A stretch of DNA of 64,000 nucleotides from Perca fluviatilis (taxonomy: Eukaryota > Chordata > Actinopteri > Perciformes > Percidae), in the NCBI RefSeq assembly GCF_010015445.1, contig NC_053118.1, forward strand, positions 15,854,437 through 15,918,436. Direction: 5' to 3'. Positions 37,196-48,920 of the stretch are shown here, piece by piece. Each line of letters opens with the position of its first letter. Position 1 is the stretch's first letter. The translations under genes were made by a program, and so were the position numbers. The notes below the pieces were generated by a model that was not told the origin of the DNA, did no database searches, and saw nothing but the letters and a program-made list of their open reading frames with translations.

Positions 37196-37905
37196 TTAAA
37201 GGAATACGCCACCGTTTGTTGAAATAGGGTTATTCACCGTCTCCTCTATATTTATATAGGTGGGCAAACGCATTTTTGTCTCAGTGCATGCATTGTCTTA
37301 GTCCGCCGGCGGCGGCACTAGCTTAGCTTAGCGTAATGAATGGAATCCTTTGTTGCCGTTAGCATGTCGTGAGTAAAAGTGACACAACAACAAAAACAAA
37401 ACCTAATTACTTTTTGTGCGTATTCACAATGAGTAAAACATAGCAATGCAGATTAAGACTAGACGATTTCCTAGACAGATATTGACTTGGTACTATATTG
37501 GGTGGAAGTAGGCTACAGCCGACTGCCCTGACTGAGCTCCGTGGGGCTCGGCGGGCCGCTGCCCGTCCAGCAGTGCTTCAGCTGTAGCCTACTTCCACCC
37601 AATATAGTCATAAGTCAATATCTGCCTAGGAAATCGTCTAGTCAATATCTGCATTGCTATTTTTCCTCGTTGTGAATATGCAGGCCACAAGAAGTAATTA
37701 GGTTTTGTTTTTGTTGTTGTTGGGTCACTTTTACTCACAACATGCTAATGGCAACAAAGGATTCCATTCATTACGCTAAGCTAAGCTAGCGGCGCCGCCG
37801 CCGGACTAAGACAATGCATGCGCTGAGACAAAAATGCGTTTGCCCACCTATATAAATATAGAGGTGAATAACCCTATTTCAACAAACGGTGGCGTATTCC
37901 TTTAA
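37196..37905. mobile_element. Near-perfect foldback element with TTAA target duplication
   Basis: TTAA flanks both ends (37196-37199 and 37902-37905). The left arm begins AGGAATACGCCACCGTTTGT and the right arm ends with the complement. The arms run almost to the centre: GGTGGAAGTAGGCTACAGC at 37501-37519 pairs with its complement at 37581-37599, leaving a GC-rich loop of about 60 bases. The arms are about 320 bp. No coding sequence; TTAA-type mobilisation in trans is inferred. Confidence 0.88.
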
Positions 37906-38027
37906 TATTCATATTACTGTTCATTGTGTACTGTCCGCATATTTGGACAAATTGTATTTTGATGCTTTGGCAACATTGTAGTTATTGAACTTTCCATGCC
38001 AATAAGCCCCATTGAATTGAATTGAAT
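37906..38027 (+). mobile_element. LINE 3' end followed by (GA)n
   Basis: It contains TTTTGATGCTTTGGCAACAT, then CATGCCAATAAGCCCC and ATTGAATTGAATTGAATTAA, a recurrent 3' end of fish non-LTR retrotransposons. GA repeats follow directly (38028-38085). The foldback element abuts its left side, so upstream LINE sequence is absent or displaced. Confidence 0.65.
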
Positions 38028-39449
38028 TAAGAGAGAGAGTGAGCAAGAATGAGCTTGAGAGAGAGAGAGAGAGAGATTTTAAGAGAGAGGTTGTATCTGG
38101 AGTGGAGGAACTTGAAACTAGCCTATATATGAAACATGAAATGTGATACAATATTTTCAATTTTGTCACATTTACCACATTCATACTTATGAATAATATG
38201 TATAATAATCAGTAGTGATTGCCACAATCAGAGTGTTTTAAAAATGGGTGGTGTGTTGCATGGTCTATATTTTAACTGCAGTTGCTGTAAAGAAACGTGA
38301 TGGTGATAGAAGGGGAATGCAACAAAGTAGTGTTGACTACATACCGCTTAGATGCTTGTTGCGTGCTATGTAGCTCACCTATACTTGGCTTTTCCGTACT
38401 GACCTCTAATAAGTTAATTGAATTAAAATCACAAATCATAGCACACACATTTAGCATCTTAGAATTATAAAAGCTTATTTAGACCCTAAGATTGGCAAGG
38501 TCATATGGCCTGGGGCATATGTTACTTATTGGAGCACAAATTAGTCACACGGTGAAGCAAATTCAATCTGAAATGACCATGCATATTCAAATTAGGCATA
38601 CATAGACACACATTCAGAGATAGTGGTTCATTGGTAAGTATAGCTGGGGGATGTTTAATATGAATTCCTAATTTTGTGTTTTAACTCCAGGGTAAGCAGT
38701 AGCCCACTATAAAATGATTATGTTAAAATGACAATGTAGGGAACAAATATCCGCATTTCAGTATTAAAGTATAACCATGTAATCATAGCCTATGTGTGTT
38801 TATATTAAAAATAATACAATGTGCATATGATAGAGAAAAAATAACAGTAATGGGCAATAGAATATACAATAAGGTATTAATGTCAAATAAATATACATTT
38901 ATGACTTTAGTTAAATGAAGCTAAATACATTTTTTCAAAGTAGGCCTAGAACAATCCTCAGATAATGAGGAATGTGAAAAAGATCATGATCCGATTTGTA
39001 TTTTGAAGTGTTACTAAATCACCACTAATTTTAAATGGTCTTGCATTGTATACCTAGTGAAGTAGGGAAAAACTACTATGTTCCTTAAAAGGTATTTTCT
39101 CATATTGACAATGAGGTAGAATGATGTAGTAATATGGCTTTACTGACTTTTTAGTAAGTCCAAATTCCATCTGATAGTTTTAACTTGCTAAATCATAATT
39201 GTTAGAACTAGGAATTGTCATAGGTTTCACTTACAAATATAATTTAAGTGTCTCACATCCGGATAAAATCCAGAAGTGATGCAATGCACTTAGCCAAATG
39301 TATGCATGTATGTAAGCCACATTATTATTCTTATTGTAACCTGTCAGCATAAAGCCAGTCGAGGGGGTTGTGGTAATGCCCCTGAAGCTGTTTGGAAATT
39401 GCAAAAAAATTGTAAGTTAGGAGAAATCATATTTTCCTAAAATACAAAT
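38028..39449. other. (GA)n patches then unassigned DNA
   Basis: Interrupted GA tracts span 38030-38085. The remainder is AT-rich and without a recognised gene or repeat. Confidence 0.5.
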
Positions 39450-39860
39450 AGGATTGCTCATCGAGAGCCGGTTCCAGCTTGGAGCTTTTTTTTTTTTTTT
39501 TATCGTATGTAAAAATTTGGTTTCGAATCCGATCATCGGTTCCAAATTTAACACGTACAAGTTTTGGTTTCCCATGTGGCCGCCGTACTTTTAGGTGCTT
39601 GTTGTGTTGGAGCAGGAGCACAGTAAGCGGCGCTCTAAAGTGTGGCTTTATTTTACGTTGAAAAGCCCTGCTAAAACTGTAAATCACCATTGAAACGAAA
39701 TAAAATGTTCCTCTTATCTGTAAAATAAGCATGTGACCTGTTTCAATTCCACCCCTCAAAGAATCGGAATCGAGAATCGCTAAGAACCGGAATCGAAAGA
39801 AAAAATCAAAAATGGAATCAGAATTGTTCAAATCCAAGTACAAACTGTAAAGAAGAAACA
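39450..39860. mobile_element. hAT-like non-autonomous repeat fragment
   Basis: The right part contains AATCGGAATCGAGAATCGCT and AAGAACCGGAATCG, and the left part GAGCCGGTTCCAGC; these are words typical of a common fish hAT-type repeat with degenerate inverted ends. A T16 run sits at 39486-39501. No clean target duplication was identified; boundaries are approximate. Confidence 0.55.
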
Positions 39861-40742
39861 TAATATGTGAATTGGTAAATATGTGTGTAAATTTACTTTA
39901 AAAGTGTGTGTCATGTTCCTCCAGCATACAATGAACTACAGAACCCCAAAAATGTAAGGCCATGGATAAATATGGCTCTGTTGCTATGGAGACCAGATGA
40001 AGCCTTTCTGCAAATAGAGAGTGAATTCTCTGGTAACTGTCAAAACATTTCATTAAATGACATCCCACCTGGTGTCCTTGCGTTACACACATGTTACAGT
40101 ATTTTAATGTTGCTGGTGGAGCGGAAAGATAGTTAATTTACACTACTTCACTATTCCTTGATTAATCTCTGTATAATCTGATGTTGCAGTACACACTACT
40201 CTCATCCTTATAGCAAGTGTTGAGAAAAAACTTCAAAGGAATTAATGACAGGAAGTTGTAACATCTGTTATCAAAATATCAACAGTGAAAGACACTGCAA
40301 CACTTGACACGCATGATACAAAATGTTGAATTGTGTGAAAAAAACGAGCCCATTGGTTGTTTGTACAAGCAGCTTATTAGGACTCATATTTATGTTTATA
40401 GTGGTGGCGACCTGTAGTGTAGTAATTATGATGGCCGACAAAATCTACGTCGGGAGGGGTTTTGGGGTGGATGTATGTGTCAAGCAAACTCAACCGTCCC
40501 ATGAGCCATTTTCAGGAATGTTTAGGACTTAATTAACATAAAAATATATTAAGAATTAGTGCTGTGGTATTTCTTTAATATAAGATCATATCAAACATTG
40601 AGCATACATGTATGTATATGACTGTGTTGCTCTGTGTCCTATTAAAACATATTTTCCTGAAACAAGCCTTCATTTATCCCATAGAGTAAAAGTGTTCTTC
40701 TCAAGGAAAAAACAAAACATGCAGGCACAATTATAGTAGAAT

Positions 40743-40744
<2 letters not shown>
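39861..40744. other. Unassigned noncoding stretch
   Basis: No recognised gene. A 76-codon plus-strand frame at 39906-40136 is free of simple repeats but has no motif I know. Confidence 0.45.

Positions 40745-40826
<82 letters not shown>
40745..40826. repeat. (AC)41 microsatellite
   Basis: Uninterrupted AC array. Confidence 0.97.
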
Positions 40827-40828
<2 letters not shown>

Positions 40829-41634
40829 ATAAATGCACACATTTGTGTGTGCTACACATATTCACACACGCCAAAGCATAAGAAGCCTGTAGCTTAAGAG
40901 CTGTCACTGTATTAGATCTTGCTCAAGAGTACACTGAAATGGCTTAATAAGATGGACATAAAAAGAAATGCATTTTAAAGTATTAACATAATAACCAGAA
41001 GCCTCATTGTCAAACAGAAATGCCTCTCTACATGTCACAACAGAATGTTTTCATTGCAATGCAGACTATTTACAGTTGTTTTCAATTGCTTAAGCACAAT
41101 TTTGAAAACAGGGACAGTCTTTTTCAAAACACTACACCCAATTAGCACAACCACACACCCAATTAGCAGAACACCTTTGCACCTTTGCAAAATGAAACAC
41201 ACTTGCAAAAACTATACACTAATTTATAAAAAGCATATTTTGTTACAATATGAAACACACACGTTTCATTTGACTTAATGAAGTTTTAACCAGTTACACA
41301 CTGCTGTTGCTAACCTAAAACACTTTTAGCAATTCTACTTCTCAGTGATTAGAGTACTGTAAATGAATTAGACAGAGAAATTTACAATAAGTTCACCAAA
41401 CACTACACAAGACCAATGCTGCAGACTGAGGAAAATATAATTTATTTCTCTCCATATACCCAAATCAGTCAACATGTCAACATGGAGAATCACACGTTTT
41501 CATGCTACTACAGTAGTGTGCATAACACTGTTAGCTCAGCAAACAACAGACAAACATAAAATACGGTATCCAGTACAGGTTACAATCACAGAAAAAACAA
41601 CAACAAACAAAAAAATGATCTGACAAAGTACAGA

Positions 41635-41825
41635 AAATACTAGAATTTCATCAACATCACAGGACATATCCTCATTGGCAAGACAACCGTCTTGAATGTC
41701 GAATCCATCCTTGCGCAGCTGCGGCGTCGACTTGGTCACAGGCGTCCCCCATGGCCTGAATGAGGGCTACCTGAGCCTGGGGCCGGAGATCGTAAACCCT
41801 CGCGTGAATATGGGCCCCCTTCCTC
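41635..41825 (-). pseudogene. C-terminal transposase relic, copy B
   Basis: The minus strand carries VYDLRPQAQVALIQAM-type coding followed by the Trp-Ile-Arg block and ANEDMSCDVDEIL. It diverges from copy A after that point and loses the terminal Trp. The catalytic core is missing upstream, as in copy A. Confidence 0.7.
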
Positions 41826-42160
41826 CTTGTCGTTCTTGACCCTCAATCCTCAAATGTCACAGGGAGGGGTATCAAAAGTGCTGATATGGTGCATACAATG
41901 AGCAGCTGATTACTGTAACTGTAGACAGATTTTCTTTTACCTGTTTCCTTGTTGAAATGTCCTTATGACAGATGCCGCTGTATATCTGCTAAGATGAGGG
42001 AGGGAGGCTGGACTAAGAGTTCAGCATCAATCCGTGGTTCACTACATGGTCCACTAGTGTTGCGCGACTTTCATTTGAGAAATTTGGTCCTCTTCTTCTT
42101 TGAGCATATTCTTCAGGTCTTTCTCTCCCTCTGCCTCTTCCTCTACCTCCACCTCTGCCT

Positions 42161-42262
42161 CTACCTCTGGCTGAGCCTTTTCCTCCCTCTTCCTCTACCT
42201 CCTTCTCCTCCTCTGTGGATTCCCCCTCTCACTCTCAGTCTTCTTCTTCTGACTCCTTCCAT
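42161..42262 (-). pseudogene. N-terminal transposase relic, copy B
   Basis: The ATG at 42260-42262 opens MEGVRRRRLRVRG as in copy A, but an indel in the Arg/Gly-coding repeat shifts the frame and a stop follows after 33 codons (42161-42163). The helix-turn-helix coding remains downstream in another frame. The expanded purine tract (AGAGGN units) is the likely cause of slippage. Confidence 0.7.
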
Positions 42263-42622
42263 TTTGGTTGAGGGCAGGTGAACTTACCTGCTGTATTTTA
42301 TAGCGCTTAAACCTGATTGGTGTGTCTACAATTAAGCAATCATGTGTTTGCGCACCTGGTGGCTGTGTTTAACCAATTGGTTCATTTGAAAGCCTTTGCT
42401 TTGAAATTGCAAGGAAATGACATCATGATAAATTTCTGTGTCAAATGCATACAAGTGTGTTTAGTGTTTTGCAATCACTGTGTGTGATGTTTTGCAAAAA
42501 GTGTGAAGCTGACAATGTGCTTACAGTTGTGCAAATCTAGGCTAGTGTTTTGCTTCTTGAGTGTAAGGTTTTGCTAACTGTGGGAATAAAAACTGTAATA
42601 ATGTGTGTATATATGTGATTTC

Positions 42623-43136
42623 TTAAAGTGCTCATATTATGCTTTTTGGCTTTTTCCCTTTTCTTTATTGTGTTATATATATTTTTTGTGCATGTTATAG
42701 GTTTACAAAGTGAAAAAGCCCAAAGTCACTTACCATCTCCAACAGAAAACACTGTTCACAAACTGCTCCAAACAGCTCTATTGTAGTCCAGCCTTTACTT
42801 CCGTGACAAACGTGCGTCACTTTGTAACACGTTATAACGCTCGCCTAGCTGCTAGCGTGGCCGACCCTCATACTCTGCTTCTGACTGGCTAGCAGTGCTT
42901 ACCTAGCTACTGCGCATGTGCGACTCCCAACAAAGATGGTACAGAAGTGTGATGCCTCACTCTGTAGCTAAAACAGAGAGCTCAACACACAGGGTGAAAA
43001 GAGGAGCTGCAGCAATGTGCAGTACAACAAAAAGATGGAGTTTTTTGGAAATTAAACCACATAAACCTTTTCTGGTACAACCTCTAAATACAATTACTGT
43101 ATGAACCTGAAAATGAGCATAATATGAGCAGTTTAA
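42623..43136. mobile_element. TTAA-type MITE with AAAGTGCTCATATTATGC end
   Basis: TTAA is at both ends (42623-42626 and 43133-43136). The left end is AAAGTGCTCATATTATGCTT; the right end in reverse complement is AAACTGCTCATATTATGCTC. The GTTATAGGTTTACAAAGTGA block is typical of an abundant fish MITE. No transposase. An internal CpG-containing part lies at 42800-42925. Confidence 0.85.
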
Positions 43137-43671
43137 GACTCAGGAGGTCATTAAAAGACACTTTTAGATGCATGAAACTCAAAACGGAAACCAGAAAAAA
43201 GGTTCCTATAATCCCACAAGACAGTAAAGTCCAGTGCTTTCTCTTAAGTATAATGAGAACGATAAAGTGCTTGTGTTGAGTAACCACGAAGGATGAAAAT
43301 GCATTTTACATATGAGAACATTCACCACTATCAGGACAGTGGCCAAATGGGGAAGATTGTAACCTCACAGCAAGAAGATCCTCAATGTTTAGGGAGTTTT
43401 TATCTTCTCCCTGTTTAATGTAAAGGGGTAACTAAAAAAACGTGCAAAACAGAATTTATGACTATGCAAGCCGAAGAGGTTATAGTGTGGTGTTTGAAAA
43501 GACTTCAGGGAGAGTGCTGGCTGTGGAGAGACAGAGCACGTTTTGGCCCTGAGAAGGCTTCCTGAGATCAGTTGCTGATAGCTGGAGGCGATTCAGATTA
43601 TCTGCAAGGCACCAGAGGTTACTCAGGAAATGGCACTGGTCATATATCAGCATCGTTGAGTTTGCATGGGT
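43137..43671. other. Unassigned noncoding stretch
   Basis: No gene or recognised repeat. Confidence 0.5.
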
Positions 43672-43885
43672 TTTTCTTCAGGTGCTCCAGTGTCCTCCCA
43701 CCATCCAGTTAAATGCAAGTCAGGTGAACTGAACGCTGTAAATTGCCTACAGGTGTGAATTTGCATTAATGTGTTTCCCTGGCGTCTGCTCGCTGTATGC
43801 TGCCTGGGATAGCCAATAGCCTCCCTGTGACCCTGAATGGGAATAAATGAATATGGAAAATGTATGAATGAATGAATAATATAGT
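43672..43885 (+). mobile_element. Ancient interspersed repeat with GAAT tail
   Basis: The word order (CTCCAGTGTCCTCCCACC, CTGTAAATTGCCTACAGGTG, GTGAATTTGCATTAATGTG, CTGGGATAGCC, CCTGTGACCCTGAATGGGA) is a degenerate form of a very common fish repeat, ending in (GAAT)n. It is old, judging by many substitutions in otherwise stereotyped words. Confidence 0.65.
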
Positions 43886-44789
43886 GACTGGATAAAACAT
43901 ATGTGGGTATTAAAAATCAAATACATACTTCTGGAATAACTCCGATTCCACCCCTTGGTTTTGGTGAGAATTCAAATTGTACATATTTTGTCTCTCTGAG
44001 ACTAGATGGATCCAAAAACTGGCTAATACTGTAGTTGTAGTAGTATGCTGTGCTTTGACCAATAAAATCAATTTAATGAAAAGCATAACTAGCTGACAGA
44101 ATTAATATTACGTTCTACAGAGGATTACATTTGGTTTAAAAACACACTGGTAAATTGTCTTGTAACTCAGGAAATGAGACAAGTCAAAATAAATCTTGTG
44201 TCCTTTGTGCGTGTGTGTGTGTGCGTGCGTGCATGCATGCGTGCGTGCGAGTGTGTCTATGCCTTTGGGGTCAACATCAGGAGGTTGCCCTCAGCGTTTC
44301 CTGACATCTCACGGCATCCTTTGCCTGTCTTCTTCTCTGCATTTCCTGTCTTCCTCTCTTCTCTTTGCAGTTGCATGCCCCCACCCTCTCTCCTTCTAGG
44401 GTTCTTACTGTAAGTCGTAAACTCTTCTTTATTGTCTTTGAAGATGGACCCTTTTTATTTACATGAATATGTACACTTTGAAAAAAAAAAAACATGTATT
44501 AACACAGATACAAGGCGTGTACAACTAAAACTCTCTTTTCTCTTCCTGTGTTGTTTTAATTCTCTCCCCCCACCCCACCCCACCCTTTCTGTCCCATATC
44601 CCTCGTTCCCCTGCGTCTCACTCTATCCATCCTCACGTTCACTCTCTTTCTCTATGTCTTTCGTTCAGTGCCAGGTCCTGGTGGTTGGTGGTTCCCTCTC
44701 TCCAGATGGCCTACTCTGATCATTTATTGATGACAGGAGAACAGAGGAAGGCCTTCCCAGCTGCTGCTGCCTGGCACCCCGCTCAGTGT

Positions 44790-44828
<39 letters not shown>

Positions 44829-45364
44829 AACAAACAGACACAATTATTCGCACAATGACTCACACACATGCATGCAGTTATTTGAATAGACTCGCACTGT
44901 GTCACACATACAGATGCACTCAGACAATATTTTTCCCTTCATCCCCTTTTTTGAGCTGTCACATGTTTCTTCTATTGTCGAGTGCGATTCTGTGCTGCAC
45001 TTTTGCACCCTCTCCCTCCCTCCCTCCCTCGCTCCACCTCTCTCTTCCTGCCTCCAGCTCTCCTTCTTTCACCTCCTGCTGTGGTGTTACTGACTCTGTC
45101 ACACAGGAACAGACAGAAGGAGAGACAGAGGGTGGGAGGGGGAGTGAATGTTAGAGCTTGAGAGTAGTGTGTAAGAGTTTGGAAATGCTGTAACAATGAA
45201 TGTGCTGCAGCTTATGTGAAAAGCTCCTTTTTTTCTGGAAAATTAAGAGCTTTGTCTATAATAAGTAATTTAAAAAAATGTATACAGCATATATTTCAAA
45301 TTTTAAAAAACTCCACTGTGTCACTCTCGATAAGGAAGTTGTTTAACATCCTTACATAAAACAT
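43886..45364. other. Unassigned DNA with microsatellites and pyrimidine patches
   Basis: No gene is recognised. GTGC/GT runs at 44210-44255, a CCCCA run near 44565-44584, (CA)n at about 44794-44822, (CCCT)n at about 45012-45030. Confidence 0.5.
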
Positions 45365-45500
45365 CCCTCCACCCCATGTAGCTCATCCAAAACACTCCAT
45401 CCATTGTTTCCAGCATCCCAAAAATCCTTCAGTGCCTTGTACCAAGCCCTCCAATGGCTGCCTGTGGGAGCTTGTATCAAATTCATTCTTGTGTCTTAGA
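45365..45500 (+). pseudogene. LINE reverse transcriptase C-terminal relic
   Basis: Plus-strand translation gives LIQNTPSIVSSIPK, then, after a frameshift, ALQWLPVGACIKFILV. This matches the Leu-Ile-Gln-Asn ... Leu-His-Trp-Leu-Pro-Val ... Phe block that follows the catalytic domain in many animal LINEs. Frameshift and substitutions make it a fossil. Only about 45 codons are recognisable. Confidence 0.6.
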
Positions 45501-46460
45501 AATTACATTTATAAACTATATAACTAATTAGATAGTTTTGAAGGAAAAATTATTTCTGCCTGGAGTCAATGGCAAAAAAAATATTCCAGTCAAGAAAGTG
45601 CTACATTCATTTGTCTTTGAAAGGTGGCCCGGGTCGATGGTCAGCGTACAATGCTTAGGATGCTGACACCAGAGACCAGGCTTCTGAGGCATTCTGAGTT
45701 TAGGATACTAAACATTATGTGTTGTGTATTGACTTTTTCCATATTTAACCAAAACTCCCAACTTTCCTTGACCTTAACTAAGGGCTTTGAGTTACTAAAT
45801 ATAACCACACAAAAGATGTATTATGCAGGAGATGCAGAAGCAGATATTGTTTAAGTTCAAGTTTGTATTATAAGAATTATATTGTCGCTGTTGGGTGAAA
45901 ACCGTCGTTTTTCAGGAAACGAAAAAAAGGCTAATTTGAAAACATTCGATTGAGCTATTTACCTCAGACAAAGTCAGACGAAAACGCCTCGTCCCTGTTT
46001 AAATATTTGTTAAACCCACAGACGGACGTAAGCGGTGACCAATTGCATTTATTTATGAAAAGAAATTGAAATGACGAAATATGGAGATACAGTTGTTTCT
46101 GCCCGACAGTGACCATATGTTGTAGGAAAACACATGAAATACGTTCTCAGCGAATGTTTTGTGAATACATTCACTCACAACATTTCCTCTCTATGTTGAT
46201 AAAAAAACATATTCTGGGTGGTGTCCCAATTCTCTCAAGATGCACTACTGCTGAAAATGAGTAGTATATTTTAAGATACAAGACTATAAAGGGAACTACA
46301 CCCTAAACATCGAGGCTTTCGTCCAGCCACTGACCTGAGCTACCTCTGCATTCCTTGTATCTGCTGAGAAACACAAAGCTACAGTAAACTCTTCTTTAAT
46401 TAGTCGCCCTACTGCTAACGAGCGACACTCTTTTATTTGCACATACGTGGCTCTAGCATA
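45501..46460. other. Repeat-like noncoding DNA
   Basis: No gene is seen. From about 45885 the CpG content rises (GAAAACCGTCGTTTTTCAGG and CGAAAACGCCTCGTCC), and words such as GAAAATGAGTAGTATATTTT suggest an unrecognised interspersed repeat extending towards 46460. Confidence 0.4.
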
Positions 46461-46830
46461 AAAGGTGCCCTGTGGAATTTTCTTTTAAACAAAGAAAAAT
46501 CATAATTGTGTTCGATGTTTCTCACCAAAGCGCAAAGTGTCCCTGAAGTGTAACGAACGTGTCGAATGAATTTTCTTCCTTCTTCAAAAGACGTTTGCCA
46601 AGCTTTAATGTTTTAAATCTTGCATTGCCTACATGCTTGTTCACTTGCTAGCAGTCTTCTTCTTTACTACGTATGTTAGCACTTTGCCACTGCGTTACCG
46701 CCACCAACTGTCGATTGGCTGAATAGCGTGAAAGACCCCCGAAGTGTCTCACTCCGCCCACGTGCTCCCATAATGTGCATGTGCCTCCTTGTGTTTCTAC
46801 TAGTGGTCAAAAACTCTACAGGGTACCTAA
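46461..46830. mobile_element. Short MITE with AGGTGCCCTGTGGA ends
   Basis: The left end is AAAGGTGCCCTGTGGAATTT; the right end in reverse complement is TTAGGTACCCTGTAGAGTTT. The inverted ends and the internal TTTCTCACCAAAGCGC block are typical of a fish MITE. The target duplication is unclear. Confidence 0.65.
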
Positions 46831-48764
46831 TTAGTGTGGAGTCCCTGTAAGGACTAGCAGAGCCGAGCAGATACTACCTTTATCCATATCTGCAGGCCAT
46901 ACCTCAATTATCATGCTGGACTGGTCTGGATATTTTGAAAGAAGTAGAAAAAAAAACAGTGCAAACAATGTAAATAAAACACAAGATGAAGAAGCAAGCA
47001 GCAGTGGTCTGCAGCTCCTGTTGCTGCCTATGGGGAGCCACACTGCCCCCGGTGTTCTTTAGTCTGTAGAGATGCAAAGAACTTTGCTTTATGCGTATTT
47101 ACAGATTTCTCCCCCCCATATGCTTTTTTTTATCCAGTTTCGTTTGTCCTCTCTTTTGTTCTTCTCATCCTCTCCCAAATCTTGACAGTCCAAAAGTTTT
47201 CTGGCAGAACTGAAAAACAAAGCCAACACACAATGAAGAAAGTCAAATTCTCGATGGCCAAACTGTTTTCAAAGCATGGTTATTTTAGTTTGAAGCTGTG
47301 TGAAGGACACATGGCCACATGCCTCTGCTGTCCAGGGCCGGAGAGATTTCTTTGCAGTCCCCTTACATACAAAACTCACTGAGGAAACTTAACTGACATG
47401 ACATTTCTGTAAGAAGAACATAGAGACGGTAGGAAAGTGAGCAGTATTATTTATATATGTCCAGGTTTTGTTACACAAAGACCAGCATAAACACACGTGT
47501 CCTTCCTGTGACTGTGTCATAAATAGCCTGAACCGAGCATGCAGCGACTTTGAAGTTACACATGGGAGACTGCTGTGATATACAGCTGGCTTCAGCTGGG
47601 GTACCCCAAGAGATGCATGAAAACACATACACACACACACACACACACACACGCGTGAATATATTCCGTCATACATCACGCACACACACAGACCCATAAC
47701 AGCAACCCCCGGAGGTGCTGTTAGTTCCAACACACATTGTTACACACCAGGAAGGGTCATCCTATCTATGGAGCACAGAGACAATGAACAAGGAAGACTC
47801 TCTCAAGAGAGAGAGAGAGAGACGGAGACTTGAATTACTCACTAGGATTAAAAGGTAAATTATGACTGATAACAGCCATCTAATTTGTTAACTCAGTATG
47901 CGGTACTGTATGTATTTGCTGTACTGGGAGGAACATAAAAGAAATCCTCTCATGATTTACCAGCTGGTCTTTAATTACAGATATTGCATGCAGTTTCTCT
48001 TTTCATATATATTCGAGTTTATATAAATGTTGAATTTTGAATTACAACATCAAAATAATTTGCCATTACAGTAAGCGGCAGCATTCTATGAAGCACTTTT
48101 AAAGTATATAATGCTTCTGTATAGCCACGTTATCCCAAAGAGTGATCAAAGTCTGATTATTGTATTGTTTATACTACACTGCATGTTAGAAAACTTGTAA
48201 TCTGTGCAGGCCCATTCATCACAAGCATGCAAATGCACCTCTAGGTGGCACCGTCATCATGTGTGAAGCTGAGTGGCTTAAATGGCTGTGATGCAGTTTG
48301 CAGTAATAATCGACCAACAACCACAATAGAACATCACGGTGTATAGAAAACATCACAACACAATGGCTTTAAAAGGAAATTGATTTGATGACATAAAACA
48401 CAATGATACCATAGAATCAACAATAAAAAGAAATAGTGAAATAATGGTAATAGTTCTGCCCTCAAAACAGGATGACTGTCTTACATTGTAAAGACATAAA
48501 TGCCAGTTGTTGAGATACAGTACCTCCTAAATAAAAAAATAAAAAACTATGAGATTGTGATGCAGATCTTACAGCTGAGTCAAAAGAATATTTTGGGTTA
48601 TTTTGTAGCACTGAACAGGGCAGTAAAATTCTGAAAACTGCAAGTCTTGCTTCAGTTCCCATAGACTTTAGTCTCAGGAAACATCTGCAAGCCTGAGGAA
48701 GAGGTTACAGAGGTAGAAGACAGGATGATGATTGTGTGTGTGTGTGTGTGTGTGTGTGTTTATA

Positions 48765-48803
<39 letters not shown>

Positions 48804-48882
48804 TAGGTTGACAGCCATAGAACCCTGCTGTGGTTTAATCCCTTCACAGGCCACTAAGGGTCATAAGCAGGGGCACATGTGC

Positions 48883-48920
<38 letters not shown>

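Larger units (their letters stand above)
41071..42597 (-). mobile_element. Internally deleted IS630-like element, copy B (inverted)
   Basis: It runs from TACAGTTGTTTTCAATTGCT to a right end whose reverse complement begins TACAGTTTTTATTCCC, with TA at both tips. It is the reverse-complement sister of copy A (29931-32357) across its whole length and is uninterrupted by the LINE. It carries the same N-terminal and C-terminal transposase remnants with what appears to be the same missing middle. It ends 25 bp before a TTAA MITE. Confidence 0.85.

Noticed and set aside
39906..40136. 76-codon plus-strand frame as a small gene
   Set aside because: Not repeat-derived as far as I can see, but no motif, splice context or homology recognised; left as unassigned.
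41949..42281. 110-codon plus-strand Leu-rich frame
   Set aside because: Antisense shadow of the RG-coding purine tract of the IS630-like element copy B.
44174..44720. Possible exon after a pyrimidine tract with CAG
   Set aside because: No conserved peptide, no convincing donor site, and the composition is low-complexity.
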